Below are positions 12,601 through 23,787 of a stretch of DNA of 64,000 bases, piece after piece. Source of the stretch: Galaxea fascicularis. Lineage: Eukaryota; Cnidaria; Anthozoa; Scleractinia; Euphylliidae. The stretch covers positions 41,594,025 through 41,658,024 of the forward strand of contig OX419335.1 of the NCBI GenBank assembly GCA_948470475.1, read 5' to 3'. Under the pieces are notes generated by a model. It searched no databases and was not told the origin of the DNA. It saw only the letters and a list, made by a program, of their open reading frames with translations. The stretch's first letter is position 1, and every line of letters starts with the position of its first letter. The translations under genes were made by a program, and so were the position numbers.

Positions 12601-13507
12601 TAAGAGAGACAGAGGCTCTAATAGTTGCTTAACAAGATCAAGCAATACGCACAAATTACATCAAAGCGACAATTGATAGATACCAAGTTGATCCCCAAGT
12701 GTAGAATGTGCAAGCAGAAGAATGAAACCATTGTGAGGGCAAAGGTTGTAGCAGTGGTGATTGGAGTCCTAGGAACAGTACCACTAAGACTGAAAGTCAA
12801 GCACTGGGAGCGGACACATCAATCTCACTTATACACAAATCAGCACTGTTGGAGCCGGAGAGACTGAATTAGCTGAGGAGGCTGTGAGAGATGTAAAGCT
12901 AGAAATGAGATGAATAAGTATGGATGTTTCTGCTGTGCGATTTTATAATAATAATAATAATAATAATACAGCAAACTTTATTTACAATTATTCTTTGAAA
13001 ACAAATACAGAAAGGTTTCAGATAAAAATTCAATAGACACTTTCAAATTCTGCATTTCACTGAAATGTTAAAAAGTGTTCATGCATGATACTTTTTAAAA
13101 AACGTTGTTAATAGATGCAAAATTACAAGTAAAAAAAATCATAATTTTTTAGTAATAATTTTTTTTATTGATAAGAGATTTATTGATAACAAACACTAAC
13201 ATTAAAATCCTATATATACAATTAGTAAAAAACTATTCAGTCAAAACACCATTTTCAAATTCTTTCGATTAAAAAAAAAAGAGGACTTGGTTTTGGTCAG
13301 AAAAATTCAATTGATTAAAATCGAGACCCGAAATTAAAATAAAATATATTGGTTGCTCCTATTTCAATCATTTTAATAAGAAGCCTTTCGTATTGACTTC
13401 AAATATGGAAGTCTATCAAGAAGATAAGAGAAAATATCGTTCTCAAATAGTTGTAACGAATATTTGCATGTCCTTTCTCGATGTCAAAGTCAATGTCTGA
13501 CAATTCT

Positions 13508-13546
<39 letters not shown>

Positions 13547-16500
13547 TATAGCTTGATGCTCTGGGGTAACAAGACTACTTATGCCAACTGTTAGTGTGAG
13601 ACACGAATAATACTGTCCTTTCTCGATGTCAAAGTCAATGTCTGACAATTCTTTAATAATAATAATAATAGTAATATATAGCTTGATGCTCTGGGGTAAC
13701 AAGACTACTTATGCCAACTGTTAGTGTGAGACACTGAATAATACATTTATTCAAGACTTGCACTTCAATGTACAATCTAAAAAGAATGTCCAAAAATAAA
13801 AGAAATAAAAGTAGTAATTTATATCATCAAGAATTTAGTTTTCATTGTCAGTTTGTTCTAAAATTATTTTTCATGCCTTCCTAGATCAGCGGAAATCCGG
13901 GACAAAAGAATACAGTCGAACCTGTATTAAGGTCAAACACAATAAAAATGCCATTTTATATCAAAATTAATCACTTAATGTACAGCTCATACATAAAAGC
14001 GCTCACAAAATCACCTACTCGGTTGAAAATAATTGCAACAAGAAAATGGTTTGAGAAAGGAGGACATAGAAAGGGACTAACAAAGCAGTAACGCCAAGTT
14101 CCTGCAGCCGGTATTGCAGGTCGTTAGAAAAAGACGTACTTATAATCGTTTGAGTCTTTTTTTAAACCTATTTGTCCTAAGAAGAAAAATAATTAGATAT
14201 CAAAGTCTGTTGTTTGGGTTTCCGTAGTTTAATATCGCGAAGTATGTCGTTTACTTTGCTTAACGCCAAAGAACGTTCCTGGTGTCCGTTGAACTGACCG
14301 GTTTTGGCCGGCACGGTATTCAATGGGAAAGGCTCAATATTCCCATAATGTGGAAGGGACTCGCGTTTTCCCTTAAAGGACCTTCCCATAAATGGGCTCA
14401 ATTATCCTCCTAGGAGGCTCAACGATCCAGCAATAAGGCGGTTTTCCTCATACGAGGCCTGTGTGTACGTCAAGATGTAAGATGACGGAGTAAAGTTATC
14501 GGCAAGCGTTCATTACATGTGAAAATATCTCCCACGTCGTCAAACAGGTTGGAATACACTAGAAATTCGCTGTGAAAATCGACCTGAAAGCTAAAAAAAT
14601 ACTCACGCAACCTTTCATCTGATCGCTTAGAAATGATATATGAATTCTGTGAGAAGTAACTGTTGCAAAAAAAAAAAACAAACAAACAAACAAAAAACTC
14701 ACTTCTATTCCAAAGACAACTTCGAAGAGATCGATCGCGGACGAGGCAGCCGGGATCTTTGTTTGTCATCGGAAACGGCTACCGGCAAATCATCGTTGAT
14801 ACGGAGTTTTCTCGAGAGACTTCAAGTCGGATATTTATGCTGGCTGATTGGTTCCGAAGTGTATTCTTTTGTTACTTACATAACTGACCTTCGGAAACTC
14901 AGACCATGGTAATAGCTAGTGACTAGCTTCGCAAGCGCAGCAGTCACAAAAACAAATACTAATTATTATTAATCGTGATATTATTTCCATACTGTGAGAC
15001 CCGGCAGCACCTGTACTGACAGTTAAACACTAATTGTGCAAAAAAGATACCTGCGTAACGTGCAACAAATCCACTTTTCACCACAGAGCTATCAGACTTG
15101 AAACGGACGTACAGTTTGCCAGAAAAACCATAGATGGGAGCGATGTCGCGGCTACCATCAAAATGGCCAATGAGAGGAGAAAACGTTGAACTTCCATCGT
15201 ACACAGACACGTAATCCCACCTTGATTCGAGGTTAAATCGAGTGAAGATCAGTTGCAACTTTCCAGTTGAGAAAAATCTCCAGTAGCAATCCACACTGTT
15301 GGTGTAATTGGGTTGCTGGTTTGATCTTATGATTCCACTTGGTTTGTTTGCCACGTCACGTACAAGTAAATCGCTCGAACATGAGGTGGATACTGTCAGC
15401 AGTACAGCTACACAACGGCAAATTAAAGAGAAACAAAGAAGGAGAAAAAGGTCAAAAACCAGATTTTATTGTATTCAGTCTACTCATTATACTATACGCT
15501 TTTGTAAGGGGCCATTTTTCTTTTTAGGAGCAGGAGAGAAAAGAAGTCCAGCAAGATTTCGCATACTGAGCAAAAAGCAATCCCCCGTAGAGACTTGAAC
15601 CGAGGAGCGATAGACTATGTAAAAATATTATCATATGGATCTTTAAACCCTTTTTATGACGCTCACGGAGAGAAATTTATATCGGTGTCCAGTTCCCATT
15701 TTTGGCTTCTAAAACGAATAACTTCTTTTTCCAATTCTTATAATTTTCGTTATTACGCAATCAGTTGAACCTCATATCGGAAGAGAAGCTGTCATCAGTT
15801 GAAAGTAAAACCCAATGAAATCACCACAAACCGACCTAAATATCACACAGGACAATAAAGCTCAGTCGACAAATTAACAAATTAATATTGGTGTATGGTT
15901 CGTGACTTTTGCTCTAAAACGAACACTTTCTATTTTTCAATACGCATCCTTACAATTACGTTATTACGCAGTGGTTGTATAGAAGTAAAAGAAGTTGAAA
16001 ATCAGATCCCTAGAAACATGCCTTGGATGTAAAGTAAGGCTTCTTTTATTGAGAAGTTTTTCGTATATCTATCAACTAGAACCGATTACCGGGATTCCCA
16101 TACAAATCCTTATAATTTGCAGCCATCTTGGTTATATTGCGTGATACGGTACTGTCACACCATGAGCTTGGGGTGCCTGCAATGTATCCTCGTTTGCGCA
16201 ACAAGGGAGCAAACCATTTTTGTTTTTGTTTTTTTGGCTTCAAGCTCGTTTCGGGAAACAGCGTTTCCGTAACAATGTGTCCTCGTTTCTGGGGGCCTTA
16301 AACTTATAGGTTTTTCCACATACAACTTCGTATAATTTTCGTTATTACGCAATCAGTTGAGTCTCTTGTCGAAAGTAGAAGCGGTTCAAAGTAAACCCAC
16401 TGAGATCACCTCAAATCGACCTGGTAACCACACACGTCACAAAATGACGCAAATATAGGCGCTCAAGGAGAGAAATATATATCTGCGTACAGTTCGTAAC

Positions 16501-17078
16501 TTTGGCTTCAAAAACGAATAGCTTTTTTCCCCATACAAAAATTTTCGCTATTATGCAATGGCTTTTTTGCACGGACAGCTTGGGCTAAGTTGGATTAATT
16601 AGGTCCAGGGAAAGCTTGGTCATGTAGGCGCCGAGTTACAATTCACTGCCAAAGTAATATTTAGTTACTGAGAACGTTGGTGACCATGGTAAACAAGAGT
16701 CGGCATCTGGCTCGATTTTGTATTCCGTTATCCGAAACCGGTTAATTTTCGTGGAAGCTTATCAATACTTAACAGTTCCTTGCAAAGTCGTGGTAAACGG
16801 AAAATGCTAAATAGTTTAAGTCTACTGTACAGAAATAAATTTATATAAAAAAACATATTTCTGGACTCCTAACTTCCTCTGTTAGAGTTTAACAGGCACT
16901 AATTAAAACAATGCTTCAAAAAAATACGACAAGAATTTAAACAACTGTTGGTTTGGGTTTAAAAGTGTACCCACAGTCAGCCAAAATGTAGAAAAATGTT
17001 ATTACCTTGAACGACCTCGAAGTGTAGGAGGCAGCAGAAACCCAAGAGAAAAATCACACCTGTTCCAGTAAACTTCAT
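9698..17078 (-). CDS. secreted CUB and SRCR domain protein (three exons)
   Basis: Exons are 17006-17078, 15051-15392 and 9698-10332. All borders are GT/AG and both introns are phase 1; the total of 1050 bases gives 349 residues plus stop. Exon 1 begins ATG in strong context and encodes a signal peptide (MKFTGTG then hydrophobic [16 protein letters not shown]). Exon 2 is one CUB domain ([17 protein letters not shown], then [21 protein letters not shown] and a final FVARYAG). Exon 3 holds two SRCR domains, each with WGTVCDDGW or [12 protein letters not shown](K/R)QLGF, IWLDDV, C-GTEP or C-GLES, and NCGH-ED ends. The Cys pattern is that of group B-like SRCR domains. The protein should be extracellular, in line with CUB/SRCR roles in recognition or adhesion; its ligand is not inferable. 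Intron 2 (4.7 kb) is full of LINE debris. Two more copies of exon 1 lie upstream. Confidence 0.88.
10333..11084. other. intronic sequence with microsatellites
   Basis: Part of intron 2 of the CUB-SRCR gene. It contains a GCTAGCTGCTAGC-like palindrome near 10420 and an (AAT)n/(CAT)n microsatellite at about 11026-11080. Confidence 0.6.
11085..11591 (+). pseudogene. LINE C-terminal fragment
   Basis: The frame reads [18 protein letters not shown], then a stop, then an open 130-codon stretch starting [14 protein letters not shown] and containing [36 protein letters not shown] and CLRGSR. From memory this matches the C-terminal part of cnidarian non-LTR retrotransposon polyproteins, downstream of the reverse transcriptase; the DVRV-NP-A block is typical. 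The TAA at about 11193 replaces a codon inside a conserved block, so the copy is inactive. It lies in intron 2 of the CUB-SRCR gene in the opposite orientation. Confidence 0.65.
12005..12900 (+). pseudogene. LINE reverse transcriptase thumb and C-terminal relic
   Basis: Three frames must be combined by eye: [25 protein letters not shown]-(stop)-AINTW, then [20 protein letters not shown], then [14 protein letters not shown], and further down IPKCRMCK and [14 protein letters not shown]. These are the ordered blocks that follow the catalytic domain in one widespread cnidarian LINE type. Several frameshifts and stops show it is dead. It may derive from the same family as the fragment at 11085-11591, but the order is not that of one intact copy. 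Confidence 0.65.
12951..13200. repeat. (ATA)n microsatellite and AT-rich tract
   Basis: A (TAA)n run at 12950-12970 is followed by very AT-rich sequence with no gene. Confidence 0.7.
13468..13743. repeat. tandem duplication, period about 146 bp
   Basis: The segment TGTCCTTTCTCGATGTCAAA through GTGTGAGACAC occurs twice in a row, at 13470-13600 and 13614-13733. Each copy contains an (ATA)n run; the run is longer in the first copy. The rest is nearly identical, so the duplication is recent. Confidence 0.85.
14177..14401 (-). CDS. possible C-terminal coding fragment with a PIP-box-like end
   Basis: A 74-codon open frame on the minus strand ends [22 protein letters not shown] fits the PCNA-interaction consensus Q-x-x-(I/L/M)-x-x-(F/Y)-(F/Y) exactly, and such motifs often sit at extreme C termini, for example in pogo-like transposases and replication proteins. 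The upstream part ([12 protein letters not shown]) is basic. I do not recognise the family, and there is no clear acceptor. It lies in intron 2 of the CUB-SRCR gene in the same strand, so it could be a transposon remnant or chance. Confidence 0.3.
   Translation of the reverse strand: MSPFMGRSFKGKRESLPHYGNIEPFPLNTVPAKTGQFNGHQERSLALSKVNDILRDIKLRKPKQQTLISNYFSS
15640..16010. repeat. dispersed repeat copies
   Basis: The block GGATCTTTAAACCC, GACGCTCACGGAGAGAAAT, GGCTTCTAAAACGAATA, TTTTCGTTATTACGCAATCA is found here, again in part at 15900-16010, in each unit of the tandem array (near 16330, 18470 and 21180) and at 25018-25190. It is a moderately repeated intronic family of unknown type. Confidence 0.7.
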
Positions 17079-18360
17079 GGTTTGGGGACTTTGCAGTAAT
17101 GAACACCTCTGAGAAGTGCTGAATCGCTTTTAAAAGATCTGCCGGTATAATGTTTCATTTCCTGGATGGACCGGATCGTGTTAGGGAAGTTTTGATTTCC
17201 TGATTGTTGTCAACTCTGTCACCGAAGTATCAGATTTGCAAATTCTGGGAAAAACTTTGAAGAGGCCTTTGAAAAGAAACCGCTTCTGGAGATGTCAACA
17301 CTTATCGATTTGACTGGAAAGTTAATCTGGACTGCGGAAACCCCATCAGCCAATCCCCGTTGGAGTTGGCCACGTTTGTATATAGCCAACTGGTTTGTAG
17401 CCTGCTTGCAGACATCTCCTATTTCCTTTTGTTTCCTCGTTTGTGTCCCCAGTCCAAACGAGGAAAAATTGTTGCGGAAACATTGTTTTACCCATTTGCG
17501 CACACACGCAACATTTGTTGTGGAAGCAAAATTTGCTTCCCGAGAAAACACAGCTCGCACTCTAAGCTAAGCTAGCATTTTCCAAGTTAAACAAATTGGA
17601 ATGATTGCGCAAGAGTTTATAAAACAAGAATTATATTTTTCAATGACGCTCCCGTTGCGTTGCCATCTTCGTTTCTTATTAAACTCCCTACCATGACTTT
17701 TCTACCGATCGGTGTCTAGGCCACAATAGGCGAAACACCGCTGAAGTTCAACATTTACTAAGCGCACGAACCAGCTCATGCATTAGCGGTCTTGTCACCA
17801 GAAGACGGATGTCAACGGGCTGTTGACGACTTAATGCGATTAACAACTTTCGGAATAAAATGATTTGGTGGGGTCGGGCGTAACTTGTGTACGTAGAAAA
17901 CGTTAATTTACGAAATGGTAGATAAGAGATAAAAAAGCGGGATGCAAGTTGAAGGGATCGGTAATAGTGGGTCACTAGAAGCATAAAATTGACTATAAAA
18001 CTGGTGGAACACGGTCCACACGCGCTGGTACAGCCGTTAGCAGACTTCTCAAGTTAGCACCCAATTCTTCAGGGTTAGGTGCTCGGGTATTGGAGTGGGA
18101 TGCTCGTCGGCTTCCGGAAATATTTCCTTGAAATTCTCTACTTGGGAACGGGAAATGTCAATCGGCGCTAGAATTTTGTAACCCTGAAATAAAATGTTGT
18201 TTTTAAGGCAACTTAACACTAAATCACGTAAATGCTTGATCTGATGGCGAGGAGAAGAAGGAAAACCTTGTTCGCAAACACCTGTCTTTTGGTTAGAGTT
18301 AAGTTATTTTCCGTACCTGGGCGCCACGCCTCGACATAAATCACATTATGATGGCTCATA
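16190..18360. repeat. tandem unit A with CUB-SRCR first exon
   Basis: First of three direct tandem units. It contains, in plus coordinates, the dispersed repeat, exon 1 with its 5' flank (17006 to about 17580) and a DIRS-like remnant (17690-18350). Compared with unit B it lacks about 370 bases of the recombinase: the junction follows GTTCAACATT at about 17756. Similarity to unit B across 16830-17750 is near identity. Confidence 0.85.
17700..18350 (-). pseudogene. DIRS-like retroelement remnant in unit A
   Basis: The minus strand encodes RPLMHELVRALS, as in the recombinase N-terminal region of unit B, and upstream (18030-18350) the decayed end of the RNase H region. It is deleted and frameshifted relative to 19912-21026. 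Confidence 0.6.
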
Positions 18361-19215
18361 ATGTTTGCTTTTTTGCTTCCAGTTCGTTTGCGCACCCAAG
18401 AAACATTTCGGGAAACAATGTTTTCTTGTTTGTGGAGATTTTTTACGCTTATAGTTTTTTCCCCATACAACTTCGTTAAATTTTCGTTATTACGCGATCA
18501 GTTGAGTCTCTTGTCCGAAGTCAGTCGAAGCCGTTGAAAGTAAAACCCACTGAAGTCACCTCAAATCGACCTGGTAACCACAGTATAGGTCACAAAATGA
18601 CGCAAATATAGGCGCTCAAGGAGAGAAATGTATATCGGTGTAGAGTTCGTGACTTTGTCTTTAAAAACGAATAGTTTTTTCCCCATACAACAATTTTCGT
18701 TATTATGCAATGGTATTTTTTGCACTGGCAGCTTGGGGTACCTGTGGTTTTAAGAATCTCAGCATTGGAGTCTAAGTTCAAGTTCGGTTAATTAGGTCCA
18801 GGGAAGCTTGATCATTTAGGCGCCGAGTTACAATTCATTGCCAAAGTAATATTTAGTTACTGAGAACGTTGGCGGGTGATCATGGTAAAAAAGAGTCGGT
18901 CTAAAAAGTAAGCACATCTGGCTCGATTTTGTATTTCGTTATCCGAAACCGGTTAATTTTCGTGGAAGCTTATCAATACTAACAGTCCCTTGCAAAGTCG
19001 TGGTAAACGGAAAATGCTAAATAGTTTAAGTCCACTGTACAGAAATAAATTTATATAAAAAAACATATTTCTGGACTCCTAACTTCCTCTGTTAGAGTTT
19101 AACAGGCACTAATTAAAACAATGCTTCAAAAAAATACGACAAGAATTTAAACAACTGTTGGTTTGGGTTTAAAAGTGTACCCACAGTCAGCCAAAATGTA
19201 GAAAAATGTTATTAC

Positions 19216-19288
19216 CTTGAACGACCTCGAAGTGTAGGAGGCAGCAGAAACCCAAGAGAAAAATCACACCTGTTCCAGTAAACTTCAT
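19216..19288 (-). CDS. second copy of CUB-SRCR exon 1 (signal peptide)
   Basis: Seventy-three bases from ATG (19286-19288 complement) to a GTAATA donor. It encodes the same signal peptide as the copy at 17006-17078 and ends in the same phase 1, so it could splice to the CUB exon at 15392. The 5' flank, with the TTTTAAAAG element and the sequence before the ATG, is conserved too. It may be an alternative first exon or an unused duplicate. Confidence 0.7.
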
Positions 19289-19911
19289 GGTTTGGGGACT
19301 TTGCAGTAATGAACACCTCTGAGAAGTGCTGAATCGCTTTTAAAAGATCTGCCGGTATAATGTTTCATTTCCTGGATGGACCGGATCATGTTAGGGAAGT
19401 TTTGATTTCCTGATTGTTGTCAACTCTGTCACCGAAGTATCAGATTTGCAAATTCTGGGAAAAACTTTGAAGAGGCCTTTGAAAAGAAACCGCTTCTGGA
19501 GATGTCAACACTTATCGATTTGACTGGAAAGTTAATCTGGACTGCGGAAACCCCATCAGCCAATCCCCGTTGGAGTTGGCCACGCTTGTAAATAGCCAAC
19601 TGGTTTGTAGCCTGCTTGCAGACATCTCCTATTTCCTTTTGTTTCCTCGTTTGTGCACCCAGTCCAAACGAGGAAACATTGTTGCGGAAACATTGTTTTA
19701 CCCGTTTGTGCGCACACGCAACATTTGTTGTGGAAGCAAAATTTGCTTCCCGAGAAAACACAGCTCGCACTCTAAGCTAAGCTAGCATTTTCCAAGTTAA
19801 ACAAATTGGAATGATTGCGCAAGAGTTTATAAAACAAGATTTATATTTTTCAATGACGCTCCCGTTGCGTTGCCGTCTTCGTTTCTTATTAAACTCCCTA
19901 CTATGACTTTT

Positions 19912-21026
19912 CTACCGATCGGTGTCTAGGCCACAATAGGCGAAACACCGCTGAAGTTCAACATTAAATTGATGAGCAGAAATTGGACTCTGATCAGCGT
20001 GACAAAAGAGAGGACCAGGACAACTTCCTCGCAAATGGCAGTATTGGAGAAGAGCTTGAACGGGGCAAAAAGAGGAAGTGACCTCAAGGGTAATTGAAAT
20101 ATCAAATGGCCGACGGCTGGCGTTATGCTTATACTCTGCAATCGTAATCTTCAGAGTGTGGATATGGCCATGGCGTGACAAAAAGGCCAGATTCCTGTAC
20201 TGAACTATAAATGGGCAGAGCGGGTGCTCTTAGCAGTCAACTCACCTATGCGAAATAAGCCGTAGAAGGCCACCAAAAAACATCGCAGAAAATAGAGAAC
20301 GCTGAAATGCCGAAGAATTAGTAAAACTAAGCGCACGAACCAGCTCATGCATTAGCGGTCTTGTCACCGGAAGACGGATGTCAACGGGCTGTTGACGACT
20401 TAATGCGATTAACAACTTTTGGACTAAAATGATTTGGTGGGGTCGGGCGTAACTTGTGTACGTAGGAAATGGCTGAAAGATAAGGACTAATTTCCGAATT
20501 GGTAAATAAGAGATAAAAAGAGGGATGCAAGTTGAAGGGGTCGGTAATAATGGGCCACTAGAAGCATAAAATTGACTATAAAACTGGCGGAACACGGTCC
20601 ACACGCGGTGGTACAGCCGTCGCAAGCTTGTAGTTGTGAGACAAGAGCTGAGCAGACTTCTCGAAGTAAGCACCCAATTCTTCGGGGTTAGGTGCTCGGG
20701 TATTAGAGTGGGATGCTGGTCGCTTCCGGAAATGTTTCCTTGAAATTCTCAACGTGGGAACGGGAAATGTAATCGGCGCTAGAATTTTGTAACCCAGGAA
20801 TGTGACGAGCCTGAAATAAAATGTTGTTTCTAAGGCACCTCAACACTAAATCGCGTAAGTGCTCGATCTGATGGCGAGGAGAAGAAGGAAGACCTTCTTC
20901 GCAAACATCTGTCTTATTGCCACGTTGCTCAGGTTCTTTAACCCCATTGGCTAGAGTTAAGTTATTTTCCGTATCTGGTACAACCATCCTCCAACAGAAT
21001 ATCACATGGGCGCCACGCCTCGACAT
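19912..21026 (-). pseudogene. DIRS-like retroelement: RNase H end plus tyrosine recombinase
   Basis: From high to low coordinates the minus strand gives an RNase H tail (NNILFQARHIPGLQNSSADY, 20703-21026), then a recombinase N-terminal part (TRPLMHELVRALSFTNSSAF, about 20242-20345). The start of the catalytic domain follows (19912-20181), with SRHGHIHTLKITIAEYK and SPISAHQFNVELQRCF. Order and strand are those of DIRS-type elements, which carry a tyrosine recombinase instead of an integrase. An in-frame TAG falls just before the expected H-x-x-R box, and the element is cut off immediately after KSHS, so it is inactive. It is part of the duplicated unit, not a separate insertion. Confidence 0.65.
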
Positions 21027-21052
21027 AAATCACATTATGATGGATCATAATG

Positions 21053-22345
21053 TTTGCTTTTTTGCTTCCAGTTCATTTGCGCACCCAAGAAACATTTCGG
21101 GAAACAATGTTTCCGCAACAATGTTTTCTCGTTTGTGGAGGTTTTTTACGCTTATAGTTTTCTCCAAATACAACTTCGTATAATTTTCGTTATTACGCAG
21201 TCAGTTGAGTCTCTTGTCGGAAGTAGAAGCCGTTGAAAGTAAAACCCACTGAAATCAGCTCAAATCGACCTGGTAACCACAGTACAGGTCACAAAATGAC
21301 GCTAATATAGACGCTCAAGGAGAGAAATATATCGAGGTGTACATTTCGTACCTTTGACTTCTAAAACGAACAGTTTTTTTCCCCATACAACAATTTTCGT
21401 TATTATGCAATGGTTTTTTTTTTTTTTTTGCACTGACAGCTTGGGCTACCTGTGATTTTAAGAGTCTCAGCATTGGAGTCTAAGTTCAAGTTCGGTTGAT
21501 TAGGTCCAGGGAAAACTTGATCATTTAGGCGCCGAGTTACAATTCACTGCCAAAGTAATATTTAGTTACTGAGAACGTTGGCGGGTTATCATGGTAAACA
21601 AGAGTCGGTCTTAAAAGTTAGCACATCTGGCTCGATTTTGTATTCCGTTATCCAAGGTGGTTAATTGCAGAACATTGAAATTCGTGGAAGCTTATCAATA
21701 CTTGACAGTCCCTTGCAAAGTCGTGGTAAACGGAAAATGCTAAATAGTTTAAGTCCACTGTACAGAAATAAATTTATATAAAAAACAAATTTTTGGACTC
21801 CTAACTTGCTCTGTTAGAGTTTAACAGGGACGAATCAAAACAATGCTTCAAAAAATACGACAAGAATTTAAACAACTGTTGGTTTGGGTTTAAAAGTGTA
21901 CCCACAGTCAGCCAAAATGTAGAAAAATGTTATTACCTTGAACGACCTCGAAGTGTAGGAGGCAGCAGAAACCCAAGAGAAAAATCACACCTGTTATAGT
22001 AAACTTCATGGTTTGGGGACTTTGCAGTAATGAACACCTCTGAGAAGTGGTGAATCGCTTTTAAAAGATCTGCCGGTGTAATGTTTCGTTTCCTGGATGG
22101 GTCGGATCGTATTAGGGAAGTTTTAATTTAATTGTTGTTAACTCTGTCACCAAAGTAACAGATTCTAAATGCCAAAAAATTTCAAATTCCGGGAAAAACA
22201 TCAAAGAGGCCTTTGAAAACAAACCGCTTCTGGAGATGTCAACGCTTATCGATTTGACTTGAGTTAATCTGGACGGCGGAAACACCGGCAGTCAATCCCC
22301 GTTGGAGTTGGTCACATTTGTAAATAGCCAACTGGTTTGCTTTTC
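21053..22345. repeat. tandem unit C (partial) with CUB-SRCR first exon
   Basis: Third unit, ending near 22345 within the region that lies upstream of exon 1 in the other units, without the DIRS-like part. It is more diverged than A and B are from each other. Confidence 0.8.
21937..22009 (-). CDS. third copy of CUB-SRCR exon 1 (signal peptide)
   Basis: Same length, donor and phase as the other two copies. A CC-to-TA change turns the fifth codon from Gly into Ile (MKFTITG), which leaves the hydrophobic signal-peptide core intact. It is the most distant from the CUB exon (6.5 kb). Confidence 0.6.
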
Positions 22346-23049
22346 GCCAGTTGTCTTTTAAGTATGTTACAGTTATTTGCGTAATTTGGCTCATGTATGG
22401 TCGAAAATCAAAGCGATATTTTGTGAAGGCTTTTCTGGCTCAATATTCAACCCATATATTAAAAGCTTCCTGGAAATTCAGGATCGGGGATCAGGTATCG
22501 GGCATCGGAGATCGAGGATCGAGGTGTGAGAAAAATGTTGTTAGTGAGTATTAGAGTATAATTGTTCCGGAGAATTATTTCTAACCAAGGTAAATTTTTA
22601 GTCAATGCAAACATCGATTATACCTAGGAAAATGCAGCTCAAGACAAGGAAATTTATATTTTCATCCGCTTTTGTTGACATGTATTATTTGGATCAAATT
22701 TTAGGCATACAAATGCTTGTTATTTTCGTGAAAGTTTGCTTGGTATGTTGGACTGAGTGCAGTTCGCTGGTCTGTTTTAGAATTTTTTTCCATCAAAACT
22801 CCTTCCATACCTTTTTTCTAACTACTGAAATCAGAAAATGTCCAACTATTACTGTCTTTGTGATAGCAGACGTGTTTCCCATTACCATTTTGGTGGCTTT
22901 TCGCCGCTCCCAGTCCCGGTAGCCCAAATCTCATTTTCCCAGTCTAAAAACAGGCAAATCCTAGTTTCTCTCTTCACCCCTTCAGGATCTTCTTTTGCAA
23001 GTCCCGATTTTCGTCCCCTCCCGACTTATCTGCCCCTGGGTCTCCGAGG
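22346..23049. other. no recognisable gene
   Basis: Sequence between tandem unit C and the extra CUB exon. It includes a short GATCGGGGATC/GGATCGAGG-like run near 22480-22520. No coding signal seen. Confidence 0.4.
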
Positions 23050-23312
23050 ATACATGGGAGCAATGTCGCGGTTACCATCAAAGCGGCCAATCAGAGGAGA
23101 AGACGTTGAGTCACCATCGTACACATAAACGTAATCCCAGCGTGATTCGAGGTTAAATCGAGTGAAGCTCAGTTGCAACTTTCCAATTGAGGAAAAAGTC
23201 CAGTAACAATCCACACCGTTCGTATAATTGGGTTGCCGGTTTGATCTTACGATTCCACTTGGTTTGTTTGCCAAGTTACGTACAAGTAAATCGCTCAAAC
23301 ACGAGGTGGATA
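23050..23312 (-). pseudogene. truncated extra CUB exon
   Basis: After the acceptor GGGTGACAG the minus strand encodes [46 protein letters not shown] and GRFDGNRDIAPM, closely matching the CUB exon at 15051-15392. Similarity stops at about 23050, before the last CUB strand and without a donor, so about a quarter of the domain is lost. Homology continues 5' of the exon (GGCAAATTAAAGAGAAAC at 15418 and 23797) but is interrupted by a 470-bp insertion. Confidence 0.8.
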
Positions 23313-23317
23313 CTGTC

Positions 23318-23787
23318 ACCCGGCATAGTAAATCGAACCCAATCGAACTAAATTTCAATCGAACTCAATCGAACTCAATCGGTGGATTGAGTTCGATTGA
23401 GTTCGGCAATCGAACGAAATCGAACTCACCGAAAAGAAAAAAAATCAATCGAACCCAATCGAACGTTCGATTTTCGAACTCATGATTTATGTAAAACAGA
23501 CGTTGAAAATCCATTACCAGATCTTCGGTTTCCGAACTCAATCGAACACAATCAGACGGATTGAGTTCGATTGAATTCGATTTGTTCGGAAATCGAACTC
23601 ACTGAAAGTGTGGTGTTCGATTTCGTTCGATTGAGTTCGATTTTCGAACGTTCTGCGTCGCCGCTGTGGTTTTGGCAAATGCTTAATGTTTACAATTTCG
23701 CCTTTCAACCGCGTTGTCTCCCCAGTCTTTTCCTCGGTATCCACGTTGCCGTTGCCGGTGCCAGTACGTAAAGTCTCTACTAACCGC
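23318..23787. mobile_element. insertion with ATCGAAC-type palindromic repeats
   Basis: This sequence is absent from the paralogous position beside the exon at 15392. It is built of many AATCGAACTC / GAGTTCGATT words in both orientations (23330-23470 and 23530-23655), so the two halves can fold on each other. The remaining part (23656-23787) is not repetitive. There is no coding capacity and I could not define a target duplication. Confidence 0.6.

Larger units (their letters stand above)
18361..21052. repeat. tandem unit B with CUB-SRCR first exon
   Basis: Second unit, offset 2210 bases from unit A at exon 1. It keeps the longest DIRS-like remnant. The TTTGCTTTTTTGCTTCCAGT that opens this unit (about 18363) also opens unit C (about 21055). 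Confidence 0.85.

Noticed and set aside
17219..17560. 113-codon minus frame present again at 19429-19770
   Set aside because: Conserved only because the tandem units are near identical. It lies in the 5' flank of exon 1 and contains repetitive TTTGCGCACAC / GGAAACA sequence typical of non-coding repeats.
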